Of a stretch of DNA of 64,000 nt, positions 38,160-48,231 are shown in pieces. The notes beneath the pieces are model-generated. The model worked only from the letters and a program-made list of their open reading frames with translations. It was not told the DNA's origin and did no database searches. The stretch comes from an uncultured Planktomarina sp. (GTDB taxonomy: Bacteria; Pseudomonadota; Alphaproteobacteria; Rhodobacterales; Rhodobacteraceae), in contig CAJJBZ010000001.1 in NCBI GenBank assembly GCA_905182535.1, positions 1 through 64,000 on the forward strand, given 5' to 3'. Made by a program: the position numbers and the translations under genes. Each line of letters begins with the position of its first letter. Positions within the stretch are counted from its first letter, which is position 1.

Positions 38160-38927
38160 GTGGGCGTGTTGGTGGCTAATTTCAGACAGCGAGAAATACT
38201 TAATCTTGTGCGTAAAGATGGTAAGGTCACGGTGGATGGTCTGGCCCAGCATTATGGTGTGACTGTCCAAACCATCAGACGCGATCTCACGGAATTGACC
38301 GATAGTGGCCAGCTAGAACGCGTCCATGGTGGAGCTATTATAGCTTCTGGTGTGGTGAACATGATATACGAAGAACGCCGCCGCCTGAATGCAGAGGGCA
38401 AGACGGCAATGGCCAAGAGTTGCGCGCAATCTATCCCCAATGGTGCATCGGTATTTATGAACATTGGAACCAGTACTGAGGCTGTTGCAAAATCTCTTCT
38501 AGATCATGAAAATCTACTGGTTGTGACAAATAATCTTAACATCGCTAATACCATGAAGGTGAATAATAGTTGTGAAATCATCCTATCTGCTGGCATTCTG
38601 CGCCGTATTGATGGTGGGCTGGTGGGTGGTCTTGCGGCGGAGGTGGTTAAGCAATTTAAATTTGATTTTGCCATACTGGGCTGTTCTGCGATTGATACAG
38701 ATGGGGATCTTTTGGATTTTGATGGGCAGGAAATCTTGGTCAGTCAAGCTGCTCTGATGCAATCTCGTCAGGTTATGGTTGTCTCGGATCATCTTAAGTT
38801 CCAGCGTACCGCCCCCCTTAAATTTTGTTCGCTTAATGATGTAGATAAGTTGTTTACGGATAAGCTGTTAACGCCCAAATTAATGGATGATTGCAAAAAA
38901 TGGGACACTGCCGTGGTGGTGGCGTGA
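38160..38927 (+). CDS. glpR: DeoR/GlpR-family transcriptional regulator
   Basis: This is a 255-residue repressor. The N-terminal DeoR HTH reads FRQREILNLVRKDGKVTVD and VTVQTIRRDLTELTDSG. The C-terminal sugar-phosphate sensor domain has FMNIGTSTEAVAKSLL, VVTNNLNIA and the DFAILGCSAIDTDGDLLDFD pattern. It begins with GTG; no ATG is available before the HTH. It diverges from glpD 250 bases away, which is the usual glpD/glpR pairing, so it probably represses glpD and responds to glycerol 3-phosphate. The symbol is by context. Confidence 0.8.
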   Translation: MGVLVANFRQREILNLVRKDGKVTVDGLAQHYGVTVQTIRRDLTELTDSGQLERVHGGAIIASGVVNMIYEERRRLNAEGKTAMAKSCAQSIPNGASVFMNIGTSTEAVAKSLLDHENLLVVTNNLNIANTMKVNNSCEIILSAGILRRIDGGLVGGLAAEVVKQFKFDFAILGCSAIDTDGDLLDFDGQEILVSQAALMQSRQVMVVSDHLKFQRTAPLKFCSLNDVDKLFTDKLLTPKLMDDCKKWDTAVVVA

Positions 38928-39006
38928 TTGGTGGTACATTTTACTTAAAACTATATTTATGAGTGCTGGGGCATATATGTGAGATCAGATCAAGTCATGC
39001 TTGGCC

Positions 39007-39048
39007 AAAACGGTTCAAACTAGACCAACGTTTTCTGGGGGCTTTTTT
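39007..39048. terminator. Possible bidirectional terminator between glpR and MFS gene
   Basis: A short stem (AAAACG at 39007-39012 with CGTTTT at 39029-39034) is followed by GGGGGC and a T-rich tract at 39043-39054. It lies between convergent genes. The stem is short and the loop long, so the call is weak. Confidence 0.3.
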
Positions 39049-39110
39049 CTTTTTATATTTTGAAAGCAGCATTCCTGCTACTTTACGATTAGATAGATTT
39101 TGTTAGGGGT

Positions 39111-40310
39111 TCAATCTACTGAACGCTTATTTCTTATGGGTTTTTGTCTTAACGCGATTGCAGCGCCAAGTAGTAATAATCCTGCTGCTAATAACAGGCT
39201 GATCCCGATATTTTTCGAAAGATCCCCCACCAATCCAGCGCCGTAAGGGCCGAGGGTTTGGGCTATCGCAAACACTACGGTAAATAGGCTTATTGCCTGT
39301 CCCCAGCTCTCAGGCGGTAAGTTCTGGCGTGTAAAATTAGTCACTGCGCTAGGTGCCATGAAGACTGATAGGCCAAATACTACAGCCGAGATCAGCAGTG
39401 ATAGGTTCCCGGGCCAAATTACGGGAATAGCCGACCCAATGGCAATACCGCTGAGGATCATTGCCAAAGGCAGACCCGAGGCGTGGCGGGCCAAAAGTGG
39501 CCGCCACACGATTGGCGAGATGCAGATGCTAAGGCCCATAAGAACCCAAACTAAGGCAATGAATCCTGAGCTGGCCGCTTGGGCCGTCATCCAAGCTGAC
39601 AGAAAAGTAAGGTAAACAATGTAACCAAGGCCAAACCCTGCATAGCCTGCCATTTGTGGAAGTATCTGGCGAATTGGCAAGGCCGTTACCTTACTCTTAG
39701 CTTGAACTGGCACTTTTAATTGCGTGGCTGCCCAGAGGCTCAGAGGTAAAAAGGTCACGCTGACAGCGCCCACTGCCATCCAGGCCATTGGCCAATAGCC
39801 TGAGCCATAATAATCTAGCATGAGGGGCAGGGCAGCCCCAGCTAATACAATGCCTAAACCACCACCCGTGCCAAATAGGATAGCAATCGCCAAAGCATTT
39901 TGGCGCGGCTCATTTGCAAACAAACCTGCAGCCAAAACGCCCGCAGTAGAAAAGGACATAGCACCAAAAAACCCTGCCAAGATACGCCAAAGGGTTTGCC
40001 ACCAAAGCTCTGTGTTCATACCTGTTGCCAAGAGCGCGACTGTGGTAGCTATGAGGCCAAAGGTAAACAAAAGGGTGGGGGAGCTACGTCGGATCAGCAG
40101 CATTGTTACAACTGCGCCAGCAATATAGCCTAATGCATTTGCGGTATTCAGCCAGCCCGCCTGCGCATAATTCCAGTCCATTTCTGACTTCATTGCGGGC
40201 AAAATTAGGCCATAGGCAAAGCGTGCAAATCCATTGGTGACCGTCACGCCAAGTGCCAGGCCCGCTAAGACCAACCAAGGTTTGTTTGGCGCCAATTTCA
40301 TACCTGACAT
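39111..40310 (-). CDS. MFS transporter (YbfB/YjiJ type)
   Basis: This is a 399-residue membrane transporter with twelve predicted helices. The N-terminus GVTVTNGFARFAYGLILPAMK and the helix 2 sequence AGWLNTANALGYIAGAV are the signature of the YbfB/YjiJ branch of the major facilitator superfamily. The C-terminus has NLPPESWGQAISLFTVVFAIAQTLGPYGAG. Start may be 40310 or the in-frame ATG at 40301. Substrate unknown. Confidence 0.83.
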   Translation of the reverse strand: MSGMKLAPNKPWLVLAGLALGVTVTNGFARFAYGLILPAMKSEMDWNYAQAGWLNTANALGYIAGAVVTMLLIRRSSPTLLFTFGLIATTVALLATGMNTELWWQTLWRILAGFFGAMSFSTAGVLAAGLFANEPRQNALAIAILFGTGGGLGIVLAGAALPLMLDYYGSGYWPMAWMAVGAVSVTFLPLSLWAATQLKVPVQAKSKVTALPIRQILPQMAGYAGFGLGYIVYLTFLSAWMTAQAASSGFIALVWVLMGLSICISPIVWRPLLARHASGLPLAMILSGIAIGSAIPVIWPGNLSLLISAVVFGLSVFMAPSAVTNFTRQNLPPESWGQAISLFTVVFAIAQTLGPYGAGLVGDLSKNIGISLLLAAGLLLLGAAIALRQKPIRNKRSVD

Positions 40311-40879
40311 CCCGTATTCTGTGGCAAAAACTGCATCATGGTCCTTGATATATCAGTACATGACCCTGCACTGACTTGCGCAGGGTAAACTATAGAGCAC
40401 GGTAACCCTTTGGTCCACACGGATGTATTTCATACTGCCAGAGTGCGACTTTGCACGTTACCATGTTATTGAATAATATTAATTACATCTTGAAGCTGCG
40501 CAGGGTGTGCTCCGTCTGTTTAGTGCCGGTGAAATTGCTGCTTAGCTATGTCTAAATTTTAAAGGTAGCCACGTAAGTTGTACATTGGAGCTAGTACGAA
40601 AAAGGTGCTGTCGCGCGTTGGCTATATGCTCTGACGAACACCTTGGTTCATAAATTTGTATTTGGGTAGTAGTCCAAATTTAGTGATGCTCACGTTATAA
40701 GATCTATCTCGCTTAAGTACCTGCCGCCATCTAATGTTTCAGGAGTTTGTCACTTGTGCAGCTTTCCGGCAAAACGTTGTAAAGTGGCCTGTTTATTCCC
40801 ATTCAAACATCATGCATTTTGTAATGTCAGCGTATAGAAAAGATGTTAGATGTCTCCTAAATATAATTTGGAGATTGTT
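40311..40879. other. Long intergenic region without a recognised gene
   Basis: About 570 bases lie between the divergent MFS and CurA-like genes. Short open frames exist on the plus strand (from 40734) but lack family resemblance and overlap the true start of the next gene. No RNA structure or mobile element was recognised. Confidence 0.5.
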
Positions 40880-41911
40880 ATGCCGCAAGAATCAAACACT
40901 AACCGTCGCGTCGTCCTCGCACAGCGCCCAAATGGTTTACCAGATGAGAATACGCTAAAAGTGGAAGCCACAGTATTGCCACAAGCTGGGCCAGGGGAAA
41001 TGCTGTTGCGCACTTCCTATCTTTCACTCGATCCGTACATGCGTGGTCGTATGAATGACACAAAATCTTACGCTGAGCCGGTGAAGTTGGGCGAAGTGAT
41101 GACCGGACAAGTTGTAGCTCAAGTAGTTGATACAAATTGTGACGGCTTTGAGGCTGGTGATTATGTCCTCGCGGGTAGTGGATGGCAGGATTATGCAGTC
41201 TCAGACGGTGTGGGCATCCGCAACTTAGGTAAAAGCCCTGAGAACCCCTCGTGGTTTTTGGGCATTTTGGGAATGCCTGGATATACGGCCTATGCTGGTC
41301 TGTTAAAAATTGGAGAGCCGAAGCCTGGTGAAACTGTTGTTGTAGCGGCAGCTTCAGGGCCTGTTGGAGCCACGGTGGGGCAGATTGCAAAACTTAAAGG
41401 CTGCCGCGTAGTTGGAATTGCGGGAGGGCCAGAAAAATGCGCCCATGTAGTTGAAAACCTAGGGTTTGATGCTTGTATTGATCACAAGGCTGATAATTTC
41501 AGTGATCAACTTAAAGCTGCCTGTCCGGATGGAGTTGATGTGTACTTCGAGAATGTTGGTGGCCGGGTGCTTTATGCTGTTTTACCACTTTTGAACGCCT
41601 TTGCCCGGATGCCAGTTTGTGGCGTTGTGTCTTGGTACAATCTCACTGGCTTGCCTGAAGGCCCAGACTTTGGGCCCGCCATCATGCTCTAAATTTTTCA
41701 TAAGAGCCAATGCCGGGCTTCATCATTTTTGACAGCGGTGCACCTTCGGTGTGTTCGGGACTTTGTCCGCGACATGTCTGGATGGCTAGAATCTGGCCAA
41801 GTTCAATATAAAGAACAGGTGATTGACGGGCTGGAGCATGCACCTGCCGCACTCAACGACTTACTGGTAGGCAACTGCTTTGGAAAGATGGTTGTGAAGG
41901 TAGAACAATAG
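40880..41911 (+). pseudogene. NADPH-dependent oxidoreductase (CurA/leukotriene B4 dehydrogenase-like), 3' part frameshifted
   Basis: This medium-chain reductase of zinc-independent type starts MPQESNTNRRVVLAQRPNG at 40880, after GGAG. It has YLSLDPYMRGRMND, the Rossmann AASGPVGATVGQIAKLKG, and YFENVGGRVLYAVLPLLN. The frame hits a stop at 41692 after GPAIML. Pieces of the normal C-terminus follow in other frames: GFIIFD near 41715 and [19 protein letters not shown] to KMVVKVEQ near 41760-41911. At least two shifts within about 70 bases are needed, so true decay is possible here. Intact relatives are about 345 residues long and reduce enones. Confidence 0.75.
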
Positions 41912-41947
41912 CTACTTGAGCTATGACTTATTGGGGTATGAAGTCAC

Positions 41948-42376
41948 ATGATATCCTATGTGGTCTTATTTCTTTCAGCTTTGATTGCAGCGACGTTGGT
42001 GCCTATGCAGTCAGAAGCGGTTTTGGTTGGCTTGCTGATCGCCGCTGATAAGCCATTAGTTTGGTTGTTGGTTGTGGCCACGACTGGCAACGTGCTGGGT
42101 GCAGTTATTAACTGGTATTTGGGGCATGTCTTGGTGCAGTTTCAAGATCGGGCCTGGTTCCCCGCCTCCGAAACCCAGTTATTGCGCGCCAAAAAGTGGT
42201 ATGGGCGCTACGGTCGTTGGTCACTCCTTGGCAGTTGGCTTCCTGTTGTTGGTGATCCAGTCACAGTGATTGCAGGGGCCTTGGGGGAGAGACTGTTTCC
42301 ATTTGTTCTGATGGTCACCCTGGCGAAGGGCGCACGTTACCTTTTTTTGGCGCTTATTACAGTTCCGTGGCTTTGA
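41948..42376 (+). CDS. YqaA-like membrane protein (SNARE-associated/DedA superfamily)
   Basis: This 142-residue inner-membrane protein has four predicted helices. Family features are the N-terminal LSALIAATLVPMQSEAVL, the central TTGNVLGAVINWYLGH, KWYGRYGRWSLLGSWLPVVGDPVTVIAGALG, and a C-terminal helix. This matches the YqaA subgroup of VTT-domain proteins, thought to act in membrane homeostasis or lipid transport. It is followed by an EamA transporter 80 bases later on the same strand. Confidence 0.8.
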   Translation: MISYVVLFLSALIAATLVPMQSEAVLVGLLIAADKPLVWLLVVATTGNVLGAVINWYLGHVLVQFQDRAWFPASETQLLRAKKWYGRYGRWSLLGSWLPVVGDPVTVIAGALGERLFPFVLMVTLAKGARYLFLALITVPWL

Positions 42377-42455
42377 TAACCGTTGATTAATACTAGTGTC
42401 ACACACTGGAATGTAGCTAGTCCCTGTGTTGATATCCTCTTGGAAAGTACCGTTG

Positions 42456-43370
42456 ATGAATTTTATAATGACAAGGTCCTTTGGGCTGTTATCGGCTATT
42501 TCTACGGTAATAATTTGGGCGGGATTTATGCTGGTCACACGGTTTGCCGTCCAAGGTAGTTTCACTGTTGAAGAAATTTTGGTTCTGCGGCTCATTCCCA
42601 GTACTATAGTGATGATCCCTTGGATGTGGAGGTTGGGAGTTCTGCCCTATGGTTTGTCCTGGCCGCGGGCAGCGATGCTGATGGTTGGCGCCAGTGCTGT
42701 ATTTCCTTATATTATTTCTAAGGGGCTGGCATATGCCCCGGCATCAGATGGGGGAGCATTGGCACCTGGGATGCTGCCGTTTTGGGCCGCTTTGGCAGCG
42801 TATGCTTTAGCTGGAGAGATACCTGGTCCCCGCCGCAGAATTGGATTGGCCATGATCCTTGCTGGTGCGATGGTGGTCAGCCTTTGGTCAATCTTGAGTG
42901 GAGTCACTGATGGAGCTTGGCGTGGTCATCTTATGTTTTTGACAGGCTCTGGGCTTTGGGCAATCTATTCAGTTATTTTCCGCCAAAGTGGTTTGACGCC
43001 GATGCATGGCTTGGTGATTGGGCTATTCTGGGGCACATTAACCATCATACCACTGTTACTTTTGACTGGAAATGTGAGCTTTGCTACAGCCAATTGGGGC
43101 GATATCGGCATAATGGTAGTAATCCAAGGCTTTATCATCGGCATTCTAGCTACGCTTTCATTTAGCTATGCGGTAAAGTTGCTGGGGGCTGCAGAGTCTG
43201 CGGCATTTGGTGCACTGACGCCAGTCCTTACCTTGCTAGGTGGAGTCATATTTTTGGGTGAGTCTGTGGGGCTGTTAAAGGTTTTTGGCGTTATATTAGT
43301 GGCTGTTGGAGTGTTTTTGGCTTCTGGTATTTTGCGGAAATATAGCGCTGCACCTAAATCTGGAGACTAA
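42456..43370 (+). CDS. EamA/DMT-family transporter
   Basis: This is a ten-helix inner-membrane exporter of about 304 residues. Repeat 1 includes WAGFMLVTRFAVQG and the SDGGALAPGMLPFWAALAAY helix. Repeat 2 includes GLWAIYSVIFRQSG and LGAAESAAFGALTPVLTLLGG, ending with a basic tail. GGAAAG is eight bases before the ATG at 42456. The open frame reaches back to 42426 with a TTG. Substrate unknown. Confidence 0.82.
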   Translation: MNFIMTRSFGLLSAISTVIIWAGFMLVTRFAVQGSFTVEEILVLRLIPSTIVMIPWMWRLGVLPYGLSWPRAAMLMVGASAVFPYIISKGLAYAPASDGGALAPGMLPFWAALAAYALAGEIPGPRRRIGLAMILAGAMVVSLWSILSGVTDGAWRGHLMFLTGSGLWAIYSVIFRQSGLTPMHGLVIGLFWGTLTIIPLLLLTGNVSFATANWGDIGIMVVIQGFIIGILATLSFSYAVKLLGAAESAAFGALTPVLTLLGGVIFLGESVGLLKVFGVILVAVGVFLASGILRKYSAAPKSGD

Positions 43371-43825
43371 TCTTATTCCGCCGCGTAACCTGTATCTTTG
43401 ATTGATTATTAATATCTCTAGGGCAACTATTTTCTGATAGACAGTAATGAAAATTTAAATTTATAAACATATCAGAATCTTACAATAGGCTACAAATATG
43501 TTGAGCCGCCATATTGGGCTATTACACGAGATAAGTTCCAAACTATCATTATGGTAAGGTGCAAGGTTTCGCAAATTTCATCACATAAAATTTTGGAAAA
43601 TTATAAAAAAATAATATCTTTAAAGTTAAGGTTTTTGAAAGTTGGTGAGCATTATTATGAATGGCTTTATCTTCGCACCTTAGTTTCCTGAACATTAGAT
43701 TTATTGATAATCGCCCAGTAAAAAATTTGAACTATGGCCTAGGTAATAGAAGCTTAGGCCTAGTGATTTTACCTGATGAGTGTACACGTCAACAGTTAAG
43801 ATATAACCTCAAACCTAAATTTATT
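43371..43825. other. Intergenic region between EamA and GntR genes
   Basis: This is about 455 bases of AT-rich DNA between convergent genes. A 65-codon frame from 43661 runs into the GntR gene end and is not credible. GGCCTAG occurs twice, at 43737 and 43757, in a small direct repeat of no clear meaning. Confidence 0.4.
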
Positions 43826-44527
43826 TTAATAAACTTTTTCTCTATACCAATGGATTAACGTTTCCGCTTCAACAGAATGTGCTTTGGTCAAGTTTTGGGC
43901 TGTCTCGACGTTTCCACCTAAAATTGCTTCAAGAATACTATTATGTTGATCCCAAATGACGTGGTGCCGATCAGCTGTGATAACATAGAAGACCCGGCTA
44001 AAGTGCAGCAGATGCGGCTCCAATGTGGTCTGAATAAACATGTTCCCAGAAAGGCTTCGGATCATTTTATGAAATTCAATATCATTGCGAATTAGATCGG
44101 CGTGCGTTTCCGGAATGTTGTTGCCCTTCATGAGCGTCAAGCTTCGGTCTATTAGTTCATGAAGATCGTTGATTTGATTGTGGTCGTCCTCATCAAATTT
44201 GTTTGCCTTGGCCCGCATTGCTGCTAATTTTGCAGCAAGACAGTCTAATTCATTGCGTACTTGCAACAAACTCAAGAGCTTATGTTCGTCTAATTCGCTT
44301 ACCGCCACACCCTTTTTACCATAGGGTGATAAAATTCCATGGTCAGACAAAATCCGGAGCGCTTGAATGATTGGTTGCCTTGAGACGCCCATTTGTTCGG
44401 CGAGATCATCTTGGGCTAGCTTTTCTCCTGGTAAAAATTCACCAGTTAAAATTGCATCAAAAAGCGCATTTTTGACGCTTTCTACGAGATCGATTTGCTG
44501 TGTAATTTTTTCCAATAACCTACTCAC
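43826..44527 (-). CDS. GntR/FCD transcriptional regulator
   Basis: This is a 233-residue regulator with an N-terminal winged HTH (LAQDDLAEQMGVSRQPIIQAL, then ILSPYGKKGVAV). The helical FCD domain contains LIRNDIEFHKMIRSLSGN, HLLHFSRVFY and WDQHNSILEAI, whose acid and histidine residues form the metal/ligand site. GTG start. No obvious target lies next to it; the nearest genes are the convergent EamA exporter and, 440 bases away, the MobA-like gene. Confidence 0.83.
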   Translation of the reverse strand: MSRLLEKITQQIDLVESVKNALFDAILTGEFLPGEKLAQDDLAEQMGVSRQPIIQALRILSDHGILSPYGKKGVAVSELDEHKLLSLLQVRNELDCLAAKLAAMRAKANKFDEDDHNQINDLHELIDRSLTLMKGNNIPETHADLIRNDIEFHKMIRSLSGNMFIQTTLEPHLLHFSRVFYVITADRHHVIWDQHNSILEAILGGNVETAQNLTKAHSVEAETLIHWYREKVY

Positions 44528-44964
44528 TTCTTTATTAAATTACAGTTGAGTTAATTTGATTGTTATATTTATTACAATTTACGATTGGTAGAATTTAGAT
44601 ACTGTTACAATACTCGCTTTGGTTTAGTAGTCTTTACGAAATTATTTTGATGTAAATAATTATATGAAGTATTTTATAGACCAAATTTCTTAGTTAATAA
44701 TATTACACATGTTACCGCTAACATAGAGTTTGACTGATTAGAATGTAATTATTTGTATTAGTAAAGCTAAAGCCTGAATATTTTTTAGATGTTTAGGCTA
44801 TAGCCAAAGTCTTTAAAAAAATTTTACTAGTTCTAATACACTTATCGGGCTTTGACACAATGCTAGAAAGGCTATGAGGTTGGCAGAGCATCTAAATTAC
44901 GGTCTGTTTGCTTTGTCTGATCTAAATATAACTATTGCCGTAGTTGCAGTATTAGATTTCAGTT
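44528..44964. other. AT-rich intergenic region
   Basis: About 437 bases lie between two minus-strand genes. The sequence is very AT-rich with no open frame, RNA gene or clear terminator. It should hold the promoter of the GntR regulator. Confidence 0.5.
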
Positions 44965-45549
44965 TTATATACTGTTCAGATAGGCCTGATAGTCCCGTGG
45001 TGTATCAATATCATGAGATCCAGCGTGGGTGGTGGCGCTAAATTCATGCAGGGTACTGCGGAATTTTTCAATCACAGGTTTTGCGCCGCTATCGCCCGCT
45101 ATAGTTGTGAAATCTGCAAATGTGCTGCGGTGGAATACTGTGGGATGAGCTGGCTGGCCCTTCGGACCTAGCGGCCGCCAGATAGATGCATCAGGGTAGG
45201 TTTTTACTTCTTCAAATACTGCTCTAAAGTCTTGTGACTGGATGTCTGGGAGGTCTGCTAATACCACGCAGAGGTGGGTGACCGAGGATGGCAGTCTTGC
45301 CACTGATGCGCGGAGGGTGCCGGACAGCCCCTCGGCACTGTCCTCGTGAGCGGCTAAGGAGAGGTCTAGCCCGTGCAGAGCCTCCCACCGAGGATGCGGT
45401 TTTTGGGGTAGGGCTACGTGGGTAGGGATACTCAATTGTAATGCCTGTTCGGCGACGCGCCGCAGCAACGTTTTCCCTTTGATAGGCAGCATCAGCTTAT
45501 CATTTGGCGCCATACGCCTTGAGGCTCCGGCAGCGCAGATTAGGATCAT
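44965..45549 (-). CDS. MobA/MocA-like nucleotidyltransferase
   Basis: This 194-residue NTP-transferase has the nucleotide-binding signature AAGASRRMAPNDKLMLPIKGKTLLRRV at its N-terminus (residues 7-33), the metal-binding VLADLPDIQ near 93, and GQPAHPTVFHRS near 130. This is the pattern of molybdenum-cofactor cytidylyl/guanylyltransferases and of related enzymes that nucleotidylate the pterin. It lies 47 bases downstream of the FAD-GcvT gene on the same strand. No molybdoenzyme is in the window. Confidence 0.75.
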   Translation of the reverse strand: MILICAAGASRRMAPNDKLMLPIKGKTLLRRVAEQALQLSIPTHVALPQKPHPRWEALHGLDLSLAAHEDSAEGLSGTLRASVARLPSSVTHLCVVLADLPDIQSQDFRAVFEEVKTYPDASIWRPLGPKGQPAHPTVFHRSTFADFTTIAGDSGAKPVIEKFRSTLHEFSATTHAGSHDIDTPRDYQAYLNSI

Positions 45550-45596
45550 TGCTTGGATTGATGACTGGGCAAGTCTGCTGTTTGGGGGTAAAGGCT

Positions 45597-47989
45597 CTAT
45601 AGCAACGGCTCCATTAGACGCCTAGCTTTGCATCGCTGCCCCAATATTTCAATTTCTACAGCTAGGGTATCGGTGACGCTACTGCGGGGCACCAAAGCAA
45701 AGGCTATGGATTTTTCGGCATGATGGGAGTATCCGCCAGAAGTGCAAAAACCTTGGACTTTATCGTCGATGAAGACTGGCTCATAGGCCACCACATCCGC
45801 ATCCGTTGCTGCCACCTCAAACACCACCAATTGCCGTGTGGGCGGTGTGGTGCGTTCGGCTTCGGCGGATGCTCTGCCGATGAAGTCAGTGTTTTTCTTA
45901 AAGCTGATAAAGCGGTCTAGTCCAGTCTCGGCAGCTGTGTAATCGGGTGAAAACTCTGACATCCAAGAACCAAAGAACCGGTCAAGCCGCATTGACATCA
46001 TTGCACGCATTCCAAAAGGGGCGATGGCGTGGGGTTGCCCTGCGCTCCATAGCGTATCCCACAAGGAGAGTTGGGCCATAGGATCACAGTAGATTTCGAA
46101 GCCATGGTCTACCAGTGTAACTGAGTTGCTGTACCAAACAAGTGGTGCTGCCGACTACCATCTCTACCACATCTAAAAATTTGATGCTGCTGACCTGAGT
46201 GGTTGTACAGGTTTGCAAAAGTTCAGCAGCTTTGGGGCCAGCAATTTGAAAGCCAGTACGGCGATCAGAAATATTTTCAAGCTGCACTCCGTCTTGCATA
46301 TTATGCAAAAACCAACGGTGATGGTAATCTTGGCTAGCATAGCTTGCGGTAAGCTGAAATGTGCCCTCTTTTATACAAGAGACGGTGAAGTCACCAATAA
46401 TTTTGCCTTTGTGCGATAACATAGGAGTGAGCGACAATCGCCCTGGCTCTGGGATGCGACCGGCCATCACCCGATTCAACCATGATCGGGCATTGCTGCC
46501 GCTGACTAAAAATTTAGAAAAGTTGTGAACCTCGTTAATGCCCACGCCTCGACGGACTGTTTTTACCTCACGCTTTGTCGCCACCCAAGCGTTGGAACGT
46601 CGAAAAGAAGGTGTTTCAAAGTCTGGTTCCCCGGGGTGTGAAAAGTAATTTGGAACCTCTAAACCAAATTGTGCTCCCCAGACTGCGCCCATAGACGTAA
46701 ATATCTCATACATGGGGGTGCGGCGAACACCGCGGGCGGCTGGAAGCTCTTCATTTGGGATAGCTGACCGAGAAACGCCGTTGATAATTCTCAATGACCT
46801 TGGGCACCGTATAGCCCGGGGTGATCCATGAGCCAAAGCGGGCGCAATCCATGGCGAAAACATCGCGCTCTGGTTCTCCCTCAACCATCCATTGTGCGAG
46901 TGTTAATCCGACGCCACCGCCTTGGCTAAAGCCAGCCATAACAGCACAGGCTGACCAGTAGTTACGTATTCCTGGAACAGGTCCAACCAACGGGTTACCA
47001 TCAGGGGCAAAGGTGAATGGGCCATGGATGACCGACTTCACTCCCGCTCGTTCCAGAGCGGGGAAGCGCTTGTATGCAAAGCCAATACTATCTTCGATCT
47101 TGTCAAAATCGTCTGGTAGTAGTTCATGGCCAAAATCCCAGGGTGTTCCGTCCACGGACCATGGCCTACAGAGTTTTTCATAAAAGCCAATGCACAAGCC
47201 GCGGCCCTCTTGCCGCAAGTAGCTTTCTCCTGCGGGATCCGTCACATGCGGATGCTCACCACCATCATCAATAATAGCGGCAATTTCTGGAACTTCTTCT
47301 GTGACGATGTATTGATGCTCCATCGGCAGTAGGGGGAAGTAGATGCCTGCCATTGCTCCCACCTCCCGCGCCCAAAGTCCTGCGGCGTTGACTATATGCT
47401 CGGCGTGGATTGAGCCTTTGTTGGTTATAATGTCCCAGGTTCCGTCGCTACGTTGGGTGGTTTGAAGCACTTTGCAATGGGTTTTGATTGTGGCTCCGGC
47501 CATGCGCGCCGCCTTTGCGTAGGCGTGTGTGGTGCCAGAGGGGTCAAGGTGGCCGTCTAGGGGGTCATACAGTGCGCCAATCACGCCCTCAATATTAGTG
47601 ACAGGAGCTATTTTGGCAATTTCTTCGGGTCCGACGATTTCTGTTTCCAGCCCCATATATCGATGCTTGGCCCGCTCTGCGACCAGCATATCAAAGCGAT
47701 CTTGATTGTCCGCTAGCGTCACCCCGCCCACGTGGTGAAGACCACACGATAAACCGGTTATTGCCTCTAGCTCTTTATAGAGCTTAATTGTGTAGCCCTG
47801 CAAAGCCGCCATATTGGTATCACCATTCAATGTATGAAATCCACCGGCTGCATGCCATGTGGATCCTGAGGTGAGTTCTGAGCGCTCCAACAATATCACA
47901 TCGGACCATCCGAGCTTTGTGAGATGATACAAAACTGAACATCCGACAACACCGCCGCCTATGACAGCTACCCGAGTTGTTGTCTGCAT
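45597..47989 (-). CDS. FAD-dependent dimethylglycine/sarcosine dehydrogenase-like protein with GcvT domain, split by two frameshifts
   Basis: This protein of about 797 residues would oxidatively demethylate a methylated glycine and pass the one-carbon unit to tetrahydrofolate. The DAO domain has VIGGGVVGCSVLYHLTKLG and GSTWHAAGGFH, where the His is the probable covalent FAD site. The frame breaks at TTT 46754-46756, where one base fewer joins SYP to NEELPAARG. The GcvT folate domain (GVGINEVHNFSKFLVSG, LTPMLSHKGKIIGDFTV) breaks again at 46110, an extra T within SYTGD. It ends with FGMRAMMSMRLDRFFGSW. AGGAG precedes ATG. Its substrate could be dimethylglycine, sarcosine or a relative. Confidence 0.8.
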
Positions 47990-48231
47990 TGCTCTTCTCC
48001 TGATATTTGATTGTAACTATGACTGAGCCTTTTTTAAATGAATAGCTATTCACGACATAAATTGGTTAAAACATTATCTCTTTCTGACTTACTATACTCT
48101 CGGAGTGTTAGAATAACGATGCCTTGGGGCAGATGTACTAGATCCGACATCAAATATCGCCTTGCGGCAACGTACGGGTCTCGTCATGATAAAAAGTTGT
48201 GTGAGTATTCATTATAAAGAAAGTATTAAAT
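47990..48231. promoter_or_regulatory. Divergent promoter region between the two FAD-GcvT genes
   Basis: About 240 bases separate the start codons of the two divergent demethylase genes. It must carry both promoters. No distinct operator was recognised by eye. Confidence 0.35.

Noticed and set aside
43661-43858. 65-codon plus-strand frame
   Set aside because: It runs into the 3' end of the GntR gene, has no convincing ribosome site and no conserved sequence.
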